A model generated the notes under the pieces. The model saw only the letters and a list, made by a program, of their open reading frames with translations. It searched no databases and was not told where the DNA came from. A stretch of DNA of 26,281 nt from Bacillota bacterium. GTDB taxonomy: Bacteria > Bacillota_I > Bacilli_A > Erysipelotrichales > Erysipelotrichaceae. Positions 8,201-15,500 of the stretch are shown piece by piece. Every line of letters begins with the position of its first letter. Position 1 is the first letter of the stretch. The position numbers were made by a program, and so were the translations under genes. The DNA lies in the NCBI GenBank assembly GCA_023388035.1, contig JAEWGY010000029.1:1-26281 (forward strand), in the 5' to 3' direction.

Positions 8201-10856
8201 TACTTTTGATTTTAATATTAGTGGAATTGATTCTGATATTAAAATGGATCGTTTTGTAACTAAAAAACTAACTGCTTCCTTTAATTCTGATTTATATCCT
8301 AAAGGCAAAACAAGTCAAAAGGCGAGTAAATTAGTAGTAACTATGGAGCATCTTAAGGATGATAATATAGTCGTTAATAAAGAGTATAAAGTAAGTAATG
8401 GCTTAATTAGAGGAGCTTTTAATGGTATCGTCTTACCAAAACAAGGTATCTATCAAACATATTTTACTGAAAAGGATGCTAATGATAACGCAATAAAGAC
8501 TATTGATTTTGGTAAAGTACGCTATGACTATGAAGCACCTAAGATCAGCTTTGCTGAGGGCATTCAGTTTGATGGTGTAGAAAAACCTTTATCTGAAATT
8601 TTAGATCTAGGATTAGATGAATATAATTTAGGATCATCTAAGGCTTATGAAGTCATTGTTACTAAGAATCCTAATGGTAGTGCTACCTTAAAAGGAGTAG
8701 TTAGCGATGAGGCTAGTGAACCTAAAGACATTTTATTTACTAGAGGTCAGCAAATAGCTAAAATCAATATTGATGATGAAGGGAACTTTGATTATACTTA
8801 TGAACCTGGAACGAATGTCGATTTCTTTAATTTAAAAGATCCTGATCTAGCAAATACAGACATTAGCTTTGATTTAGATGCCTTAGATCTAGCAACCTAT
8901 CTAGAAAAGGCGATTATACGTGGTAAACGTAGCATCATTGTCGTTAAATATTTAGAAAATGATAATCCAATTGAAGATAAGGAAGAAGAAGCAGATAAAC
9001 CAAATTATCGTGTAAATATTGATGATTTAGAAAGCGTTACTAAATTAGGTAAAGCAGCTCTTGATGGAAAATACGCTAATTTAGTAGAAGAGGATGGTGC
9101 TTATTTCTATAAATTAACTGGTAATACTAATTCCTTAAATGCTAGAGTTTATATTAATGGTGAAAATTTAGTTGACGATAATATTTATCATAGTGAACAG
9201 GGAACTAATTTCAATAAGAAAATACCAGTAAATGAAGGTAAAAATTTAATTAATTATCGAGTTGAAGATGAAGATGGTGAATTAATTATTGACACTGCAA
9301 TTAAACTTTATATTGATTTAAGTGATCCAGTATTTGAATTAGATGAAACCGATCTAACGATTGCGGAAAATGCTAATCCTGATTATAGTGCTACTTATCA
9401 AACCGAGAAAGATAGTATCCGTTTAAGATATAAGGTAAGTGATAATGGTGCAGGTTATACCCTTGCAATAAATGGTTCTAATATTATTAGTATTGATGAG
9501 CTTAATGATTGGTCAAATAATGAAAGAAGTGGCTTTATTGATTTACCATTAGAAAGCTATGAAAGCAAGGAAGGCACTAAGTATCGTGGAGTTATTACTG
9601 TGAGTTTAGTTGATTCATTCTCTAATGAAGTTCGTAAGAAATATTTAATTAATGAGGGTGAAGATAAAAAGCCTAGAGAAATTGAATTTGAATCGGTTAA
9701 TTATGAAAGTACTACCTTAGGTAAAACTTTAGATCTAATTATTGATACTAATATCTATGATGATGAATTTGTTAATGTCATTGTGGATGGTAAGATTCTT
9801 AATGCAGAACATTATAGCTTTAAAGATTCAATTCTAACCTTAAGTAAGGATTATTTAGAGAATTTAAGAAGTGGTATCCATAATATTGCAATCTCATCGA
9901 TGGTTGGTACTAAAGCGATTGATATAACTTTAATTAAAGAAATACTTAGTGAAGATAGCGTAGCACATGATAAGTATAGCGGTCTTGATGCGCTACTTAC
10001 TTTAAATCTTGATGATGATGAATTTAAAGAAATCTTAATTGATGATGCACCAGTTGATTTAGAGAAGTATCGTTATGAAAATAATACTCTAAGACTAAAC
10101 ACTAGCTTATTAGATTCTTTAGGAAGAGGATCACATACTTTAAGAATTGTTTCTACAACAAGCACGAAGGATGTTAGAGTTGATATTCATAATGATGAAA
10201 TTAGCTTTGATTTAGCAAATAAGCAAGATGAAGGTAAATTACTAATCATCAGCTCATCAAGAATGATAAACCCACTAGAGTTTATTCATATCAGTATTGA
10301 CGATGAAATTTTAGAAAAAAATAAAGATTATCTACTGGTTGATAATAAATTCTATATAAATCATGCAATTTATAATCGTTTAAGTGATAAATATGGTGAA
10401 CATATGTTAGAAATTAAATTAGCAGATGATACTATTAGACATGAATTTAAATATATAATAGCTACAACAAATAATAATCCTAATGCAACTAGAGAAGAGC
10501 TTATTAATGAGGCTAAAGAAATATTTGGCATTAGTAGAGATAATAGTATTGATATGCCAAAACCAGTTACTAGTCCTTTAAGTACCGATGATAAAGCAGC
10601 TAATAGTACTACTGAGACAAATAGCACTAGTGACACTAGTAATACAAGTACTAATTTAAATGAAGATCCTAAAACAAATTCTGAAAAAGAAAGTGATAAG
10701 GAAGTCGATAAGGAAAATGTAAGTGATAATCAAAGTAAAGTTAAAAAAAATAATAACTTAGGTTTAATTTTAATTTTATTGTTCGGTTTAGGAAATATGT
10801 TTATCGCATTAATCACCATACTAATTGTTAAACGCAAAAATAAAAATAAAGAATAA
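5298..10856 (+). CDS. Secreted, membrane-anchored subtilisin-like serine protease (S8, lactocepin/C5a-peptidase type)
   Basis: An 1852-aa surface protease. A signal peptide (1-28, probable cut after Ala28) is followed by an inhibitor-I9-like propeptide (about 38-110). The S8 catalytic domain has the triad Asp136 (IDSGID), His193 (HGIHVAG) and Ser521 (GTSMAAPH), with oxyanion Asn292. A protease-associated domain (about 370-460; VALIFRGEITFREK) is inserted between His and Ser, as in lactocepin and C5a peptidase. Fn3-like modules follow, including the FSPNGD motif (769-774) and downstream LLRNV typical of streptococcal C5a peptidase. Three related Ig-like repeats span about 1462-1722, then a Ser/Thr/Asp/Lys-rich stalk (about 1725-1815), a membrane helix (1821-1844) and a basic tail. 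There is no LPXTG motif. Likely role: degrading extracellular proteins for nutrition or host interaction; the substrate cannot be told. It has its own promoter and terminator. Confidence 0.93.
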   Translation: MKRCLNKIISFLLCLLLLLPAPKITISADNRIENKQNKERVMIELGDHSKEEVIAFIRNNEKNASIKHEFDELFNGFSIDLSASTILKLKLSGLVKKVHKTNLYYPLMTTSAAITFSDKALNQFNDGSGLVISIIDSGIDTSHQDLSFLPKPELAKIKKIKQSSQTTYSIKIPYGKNFVDGNDIVKDSTSSMHGIHVAGIAGAYKQNKEGINGIAPGSQLLAMKVFSNDPNKKGAQDDDIIAAIEDSIEKGADIINMSLGSDAGFNNPNDPMIRAINKAKEKGVLVVVAAGNSQVSTTNSSSSDDILNHLGLKDIALVSSPSVADGALSVASYENTHILASLGYLRTKLDASDHSEDQDFPYTKIFQEPKLKGMNDLVFVNFAKEEDFIDKDVKDKVALIFRGEITFREKIDRALSKGAKAIIMANNQEASFGMAGLEGLEDKFIVTVTKSIGDKLNIPNAKVEFKDELYAIESTSANKMSAFSSWGSTVNLDFKPEISAVGGNVYSSQNDNKYATSSGTSMAAPHLAGASAIIINEVKDKYSLSGEELVDFVRNTMLNTAKVISNPDNDNLPYSLRRQGAGLLDTLSAIKNPTTITVNNKAVGELREFKDSKQLSLTFTNYSNDSVSYNFNRDKSFLISQMITEENKVKEIKVNGDISLSTETIDLGPKESKTVTFSLKLNEVLENFLEGSLVFEAKDDKPNLHFAFMGYSGDYSAEDAIDDLNPNTSKLKLPPALAISRPFLFAPPSVVSPGYDSEKEVFNADEIAFSPNGDNSVDALIPQLGLLRNVTSISATILDENKEKELIKLGESNHHRRLSYEKYSSLENKKVVYPIYDFLWDGKLYNPLNGEMEVAKEGKYYYRFDYRLSDNAKVQAKYLPIILDVTKPNVELIKQNDSDYEIVDGNRLVRFRISDNSKILNVSATMNNEEIKVTKSDQEDVYTISAPFTANNKDSINILVSDIAYNINTFDFNISGIDSDIKMDRFVTKKLTASFNSDLYPKGKTSQKASKLVVTMEHLKDDNIVVNKEYKVSNGLIRGAFNGIVLPKQGIYQTYFTEKDANDNAIKTIDFGKVRYDYEAPKISFAEGIQFDGVEKPLSEILDLGLDEYNLGSSKAYEVIVTKNPNGSATLKGVVSDEASEPKDILFTRGQQIAKINIDDEGNFDYTYEPGTNVDFFNLKDPDLANTDISFDLDALDLATYLEKAIIRGKRSIIVVKYLENDNPIEDKEEEADKPNYRVNIDDLESVTKLGKAALDGKYANLVEEDGAYFYKLTGNTNSLNARVYINGENLVDDNIYHSEQGTNFNKKIPVNEGKNLINYRVEDEDGELIIDTAIKLYIDLSDPVFELDETDLTIAENANPDYSATYQTEKDSIRLRYKVSDNGAGYTLAINGSNIISIDELNDWSNNERSGFIDLPLESYESKEGTKYRGVITVSLVDSFSNEVRKKYLINEGEDKKPREIEFESVNYESTTLGKTLDLIIDTNIYDDEFVNVIVDGKILNAEHYSFKDSILTLSKDYLENLRSGIHNIAISSMVGTKAIDITLIKEILSEDSVAHDKYSGLDALLTLNLDDDEFKEILIDDAPVDLEKYRYENNTLRLNTSLLDSLGRGSHTLRIVSTTSTKDVRVDIHNDEISFDLANKQDEGKLLIISSSRMINPLEFIHISIDDEILEKNKDYLLVDNKFYINHAIYNRLSDKYGEHMLEIKLADDTIRHEFKYIIATTNNNPNATREELINEAKEIFGISRDNSIDMPKPVTSPLSTDDKAANSTTETNSTSDTSNTSTNLNEDPKTNSEKESDKEVDKENVSDNQSKVKKNNNLGLILILLFGLGNMFIALITILIVKRKNKNKE
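9681..10464 (+). repeat. Three tandem Ig/X2-like modules in the protease C-terminal region
   Basis: The encoded residues about 1462-1550, 1551-1633 and 1634-1722 share one pattern: an Asp/Glu-Phe-x-x-Ile-x-Val/Ile-Asp core, then Tyr-x-Phe/Tyr/Val, a Leu-x-Leu strand, Tyr/Leu-Leu-x-x-Leu, Gly-x-His and a final beta strand. Compare ILTLSKDYLENLRSGIHNI, LRLNTSLLDSLGRGSHTL and FYINHAIYNRLSDKYGEHML. The pattern resembles CBM_X2/Ig-like surface modules. Sequence divergence is high, so these are old duplications. Confidence 0.6.
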
Positions 10857-10877
10857 GATCCTTTAAGGATCTTATTC
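10851..10877 (+). terminator. Hairpin ending the protease gene
   Basis: An 11-bp perfect stem (10851-10861 with 10867-10877) closes a 5-base loop and includes the protease stop codon (TAA, 10854-10856) in its 5' arm. The following T-tract is poor because the next promoter's TTGACA begins at 10880, so termination strength is uncertain. Confidence 0.65.
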
Positions 10878-10879
10878 TA

Positions 10880-10908
10880 TTGACAGAATTAGAACTTAAA
10901 GATATAAT
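10880..10908 (+). promoter_or_regulatory. Consensus sigma-A promoter of the rplJL-rpoBC operon
   Basis: TTGACA (10880-10885), exactly 17 bases, then TATAAT (10903-10908): a perfect match in both boxes and in spacing. Transcription should start near 10915, just before the L10 leader RNA. This is the strongest promoter visible in the window, as expected for ribosomal protein and RNA polymerase genes. Confidence 0.92.
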
Positions 10909-10922
10909 TATTTAGTCAATAT

Positions 10923-11007
10923 ACCATAGACAGTAACGAGCTAAGCTTTAATAAGGTTACCGAGGTAGTGCACTTTTAATATTATGTACTAATACTCTGT
11001 CTTTGGT
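10923..11007 (+). ncRNA. Ribosomal protein L10 leader (autoregulatory mRNA leader)
   Basis: The rplJ leader folds by eye into the L10-leader shape. The outer helix P1 pairs 10923-10933 with 10997-11007 (10 of 11 pairs). P2 pairs GTAAC (10933-10937) with GTTAC (10956-10960). P3 pairs AGTGCA (10967-10972) with TGTACT (10985-10990). The conserved-looking GGTTACCGAGGT stretch (10955-10966) lies at the end of P2 and in the P2-P3 junction, where L10(L12)4 binds in known leaders. The 3' strand of P1 overlaps the 5' arm of the following terminator, so the two cannot form together. In Bacillus subtilis, L10(L12)4 represses rplJL by promoting termination in this leader; the same logic fits here. Confidence 0.82.
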
Positions 11008-11025
11008 AGGCAGAGTTTTGTTTTT
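10994..11025 (+). terminator. Leader terminator (attenuator) before rplJ
   Basis: An 8-bp stem with one G-T pair (10994-11001 with 11009-11016) closes a 7-base loop and is followed by TTTGTTTTT. It lies between promoter and rplJ, so it must be conditional. Its 5' arm is shared with helix P1 of the L10 leader. Confidence 0.8.
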
Positions 11026-11055
11026 GGATATTGATCTAAGAAGAAAGGAGTTAGT

Positions 11056-11559
11056 ATGAATCAATCGATACTAAATGAAAAAGTAGCTTTAGTAAAGCAT
11101 ATTGCTGATACTCTAAGTGAAGCTACATCTACTGTAATTGTAGAATATCGTGGTCTTAGTGTCGCAGAGATGAACGAATTAAGAAGAGCTCTTAGAAAAG
11201 AAAATGTTGAAATCAAAATTTTCAAGAACTCAATGGTAGAACGTGCCGTAGCTAGCCTAGGTCATAATGAATTATTAGAAGATTTAGTAGGACCTAATGC
11301 TATCGTTTATGCGAATGATTCTAGTGCACCTGCTAGAATTTTATCTAAGTTTGCTAAAAAACATGATAAATTAGTATTAAAAAGTGGTCTTGTAGAAGGT
11401 AAATTTGCTAGTCGTGAAACCATTCAAACAATAGCTAACCTACCAAATAAAGAAGGTATGTTATCAATGCTATTATCTTGTCTACAATCACCGATCAGAT
11501 CATTTGCCTGCGTTACTAAAGCAGTTAGTGATCAAAAATCAGAAAAAGAAAATAATTAA
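11056..11559 (+). CDS. rplJ: 50S ribosomal protein L10
   Basis: A 167-aa L10 (uL10), the stalk base protein that binds 23S rRNA and carries L7/L12 dimers. The N-terminal domain shows the family pattern: VEYRGLSVAEMNELRRALRK, then KIFKNSMVERA and a Gly-Pro-Asn-Ala (GPNA) turn. The C-terminal helix that holds L12 dimers corresponds to about 140-167. AAAGGAG about 7 bases upstream of the ATG is a strong ribosome binding site. It is preceded by its own regulatory leader. rplK and rplA, which commonly lie upstream, are absent here and replaced by the protease gene. It is followed 19 bases later by rplL. Confidence 0.97.
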   Translation: MNQSILNEKVALVKHIADTLSEATSTVIVEYRGLSVAEMNELRRALRKENVEIKIFKNSMVERAVASLGHNELLEDLVGPNAIVYANDSSAPARILSKFAKKHDKLVLKSGLVEGKFASRETIQTIANLPNKEGMLSMLLSCLQSPIRSFACVTKAVSDQKSEKENN

Positions 11560-11578
11560 TTATTAGGAGGAATTAAAA

Positions 11579-11950
11579 ATGGCTAAATTAACACATGAAG
11601 AAATTTTAACTTATTTAGAATCTGCGACAATTTTAGAATTAAATGATCTTGTAAAGGCAATTGAAGAAAAATTTGGTGTTACTGCTGCTGCTCCAGTTGC
11701 GGTTGCTGCACCTAGTGAAGAAGCTGCATCAAATGAACCTACTTCTGTAACTGTTGTTTTAACTTCTGCTGGAGCTTCTAAAGTTGGTGTAATTAAGATC
11801 GTTAAAGAATTAACTGGTCTTTCACTTGTTGAAGCTAAGGGATTAGTTGACAAATGTCCAAGTCCGCTTAAAGAAAATGTTAATGTTGAAGAAGCTGAAG
11901 CTATTAAGAAACAATTAATGGAAGCAGGAGCTACTGTAGAATTTAAATAA
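11579..11950 (+). CDS. rplL: 50S ribosomal protein L7/L12
   Basis: A 123-aa L7/L12 (bL12), the multi-copy stalk protein that recruits translation factors. The N-terminal dimerisation domain (about 1-33) is followed by an Ala/Val/Pro/Glu-rich hinge (about 35-52) and the C-terminal factor-binding domain containing VVLTSAGASKVGVIK and the ending EAGATVEFK. A perfect AGGAGG (11565-11570) precedes the ATG, in keeping with the higher synthesis L12 needs relative to L10. No terminator follows, so transcription can run into ybxB-rpoBC. Cys107 in the usually Ala/Lys/Pro-rich loop is a small oddity. Confidence 0.97.
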   Translation: MAKLTHEEILTYLESATILELNDLVKAIEEKFGVTAAAPVAVAAPSEEAASNEPTSVTVVLTSAGASKVGVIKIVKELTGLSLVEAKGLVDKCPSPLKENVNVEEAEAIKKQLMEAGATVEFK

Positions 11951-11963
11951 TTAAAAAAATCTA

Positions 11964-12554
11964 ATGAATCATTATTTTAATGACACTAGTCAGCTAAAAA
12001 AAGAAATTAGATTTTATAACTTTAAATATCATAATTTAGATTTCAACTTCAAATCAAATCGAGGGGTCTTTTCAAAAGATCACCTCGATTATGGAAGTTA
12101 TTTATTAATTGAAGAAAGTCTTAAATATGGTCTAGAAGGCAATGTTTTAGACTATGGATCGGGAATAGGTGTTATTGCTTGTATAATTAAAAAGATGAAG
12201 CCTGAATTAAACTTATATGCAGTTGAAATAAATCCTAATGCATATCATTTAGGTCTTGAAAATTTTATTAGTAATAATACCATTGTTAATTCTTATCTTA
12301 ATGATGATATTTTAAAATTAGAAGAAATTTTCAATTATATAATCCTTAATCCACCAATTCGAATGGGTAAGGAAAAAATCTTTGAAATGTATACTAAAGC
12401 TTATGAAAAATTGACGCCAAATGGCTCATTAATAATAGTCATTCGTAAAAATCATGGAGCTAAGAGTACTTATAAAAAATTATTTGAATTATATCGAAAA
12501 GTAGAAATACTTAATAGTCGCAAAGGACATGTGGTAATGCTAGCGACTAAATAA
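11964..12554 (+). CDS. ybxB: Class I SAM-dependent methyltransferase, RsmC-like (YbxB)
   Basis: A 196-aa Rossmann-fold methyltransferase. FSKDHLDYGS matches the substrate-side entrance of RsmC-type enzymes, VLDYGSGIGV is the SAM-binding motif I, the acidic residue of motif II is in AVEIN, and NPPI is the catalytic motif IV typical of N-methyltransferases acting on guanine or adenine in rRNA or tRNA. A YbxB homologue between rplL and rpoB is the Bacillus arrangement. The exact RNA target is not assured. There is no visible ribosome binding site in the 13 bases after rplL, so expression is probably low or coupled to rplL translation. A strong hairpin lies within codons 32-43. Confidence 0.9.
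   Translation: MNHYFNDTSQLKKEIRFYNFKYHNLDFNFKSNRGVFSKDHLDYGSYLLIEESLKYGLEGNVLDYGSGIGVIACIIKKMKPELNLYAVEINPNAYHLGLENFISNNTIVNSYLNDDILKLEEIFNYIILNPPIRMGKEKIFEMYTKAYEKLTPNGSLIIVIRKNHGAKSTYKKLFELYRKVEILNSRKGHVVMLATK
12057..12090 (+). other. Strong RNA hairpin inside the ybxB coding sequence
   Basis: Eight perfect base pairs (12057-12064 with 12083-12090), a single bulged A at 12082, then six more pairs including one G-T (12065-12070 with 12076-12081) around a 5-base loop. The foot contains a GGGG/CCTC core that is unusual in this AT-rich DNA. No T-tract follows, so it is not a simple terminator. Confidence 0.6.
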
Positions 12555-12581
12555 CTTCACATTAAAGGCGGCAATGGACAG

Positions 12582-15500
12582 ATGAAAAAGAAAAAATATA
12601 ATGAGATCATAACACTTAATAATGCCTATCGTCGTGATTATTCAAAGGTATCAGGTTCTTTAGAACTTCCTAACTTAATTGAAGTTCAAACAGATTCTTT
12701 TAAATGGTTTATTGAAGAAGGCATTAAGGAAGTTTTTGAAGAGATCTTTCCTATCAAAAGTAATAAAGAAGATTATGAGCTTAAGTTTATTGATTTTGAA
12801 TTTGCTAATCCTCAATATAGTGTTAATCAATGTTTAGTAAGAGAACGTAGCTATTCTGCTAGATTACATCTTAATATGGTTTTACATATTATTTCAAGAG
12901 ATACTGGTGAAATTATTGAAAAAGCAGAGCGTGTATTCCTTGGTGATATGCCGATAATGACACCTAATGGTAGTTTTGTAATCAATGGAGCAGAGCGTGT
13001 AGTTGTCTCACAGATTTTAAGAAGCCCTGGGGCTTATTTTAGCGTTAAAAACGATAAAACAACCAATAAGGATAGCATTGAATCACAAATCATTCCTTCA
13101 CGTGGTACTTGGCTTGAGTTAACCACTAAGGAAAGTAGTAAAAAGAATGATAACGTTCCGGTTATCTATACAGCAATCGATCGAAAACCTGATATTTTTG
13201 CTAGTATTTTACTTAAGGCAATCGGTTTCTCTTTTGATCATGAAAATACTGATGATCCAAAAGATACTTCAAGAATGAAACGTTTTCTTAACTTTATTGG
13301 TAAAGAATATAACGAAGATTATGATACTAATGAAGATTCTTATATTTCAATTTATAAATTATTAACAGCAGCTTATTTTGGTAACTATGATGAATTATTA
13401 AATTCATTCTCTTATGATAAAATTGATAGTACTAGAAAAGCGGTTTTAGCTATTCAATCAAACCAAAAGAAGGATGATGTTATTACTATCGATGGAGCAT
13501 ATAATTTAATTAATGCTAAGTTTTTTGATTATAAAAAATATGATCTTGCAAAGGCGGGACGTTTTAAATTAAATCGTAAACTAAGCATTATTGATCGCTT
13601 AGAAAATAATATTCTAAGAGAAGATTTATATGACTTTAATAATAAAATTTTAATTAAAAAAGATACGCTTATAAGCAAAAAGGAAAGAGAGATATTAAAA
13701 GAGCAACTATCTAAAGGTGCTAATATTGAAGCTTTCCCAATGAATAATATCTTCTCTGATCCAAGTAAGGTAATCGTAGATACAAAGGATCAGATGGCTT
13801 TAGTCAATAGAGTTCTTGCTTGTGATATTGAGTTAGATGATGTTGACTATTTAAAGGGTCAAGTAATTAATAAGGAAGATGTAGCCAAGATTGCGAAAAA
13901 TTTAAAACAGGTAAGTGTATATGGTGGTATTGTTGCTAAGGAAATAGTCCTTACTACTGAAAATATTAACCTTGTTTTAGATTATGGTCAAAGATTATTC
14001 AGTTTAAGTAGAATCGTTGATGTAGAAAGCAATGATGATATTTTAGATGAAAATGAAGAATTATTAATTCCTACCTATGCTAAAAAAGATCACTTCTTAT
14101 TAAGTAATGATCATGAGAAATTATTACATAAATTAGTAAAAGAAGGTAGAAAAATTAAAGTTTATTTAGTAGGTAGTGCGCAACAGGTTGTTAGAATGAG
14201 TGCTAATAAATCAGATCATATTATCAGCATCATTGGAAATGACCCTCTGCTTAATAAAACAGCTATTACTATTTCTGATATCTATGCTTATTTCAATTAT
14301 CATTGCAGTCTAAGTGATAATGTTGGAAATAGTGATGATATTGATGAATTATCTAATCGCCGCGTTAGAACTGTAGGTGAATTATTACAAAATCAATTCC
14401 GTATTGGTTTAACTAGACTTGAAAAAGGTATTAAGGATAAGATGTCAACGATTGAAGCTGATAAAGCTAGTCCTAAGACCTTAATCAATGTTAAACCATT
14501 AACTTCAGCGATTAGTGAATTCTTTAATAGTAGTCAGTTATCGCAATTTATGGATCAACAAAATCCACTTGCAGAGCTTACAAATAAAAGACGTATCTCA
14601 GCTCTAGGTCCTGGTGGTTTAACACGTGAAAGAGCTGGTTTTGAAGTGCGTGATATTCATAATTCGCACTATGGTCGTATTTGTCCGATTGAAACACCAG
14701 AAGGTCAAAATATCGGTCTAATCACTAATCTTACAACTTATGGAAAAATAAATCGATATGGTTTTATTGAAACACCTTATCGTAAAGTAGATAAAGATTT
14801 TAAAGTTAGCGATGAAGTGATTTATCTAAGCGCTGATGAAGAAGCAGATTATATTATTGCTCAAGCTAACGAAGTAATCAATGGTAAGATTGTTAATGAT
14901 ATTGTAGTTGCTAGAAAGGCAGGAGAAACGGTTTCGGTTAGTAAAGAAGAAGTTGATTTAGTTGACGTATCACCTAAACAAATCGTTTCAGTAGCAGCAG
15001 CATGTATCCCTTTCCTTGAAAATGATGATGCTTCTCGTACCTTAATGGGAGCAAACATGCAAAGACAGGCTGTTCCTTTATTAAGACCTAATTCACCATA
15101 TGTAGGAACTGGTATTGAAGCTAAAATAGCAAGTGATTCAGGGGCTGGTATCATCGCTAATGAAGATGGCATCGCAACTTATGTTGATGGTCGTAAAATT
15201 ATCGTTAGTGATAAAGAAGGTAAGGAGCATGTATACGAATTAGAGAAATTCCGTAGATCAAACGCTGGAACTTGTATTAATCAAAGACCAATAGTTAAAA
15301 GTGGTCAAAGCATTACTAAAGGGATGATGTTAGCGGATGGACCTTCAATGCAACAGGGTGAATTAGCACTAGGACAAAATGTAACTATCGCTTTCATGAC
15401 TTGGCATGGTTATAATTATGAAGATGCTATCATCATTTCAGAAAGAATGGTTAAAGATGATGTTTATACTTCAATTCATATTGATGAATATAGTGTTGAA

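Noticed and set aside
14861..15172. Minus-strand open frame inside rpoB (also similar ones in rpoC, rplL and the protease)
   Set aside because: These are antisense to conserved coding sequence, with Ser/Ala/Leu-rich translations typical of shadow frames and no start signals.
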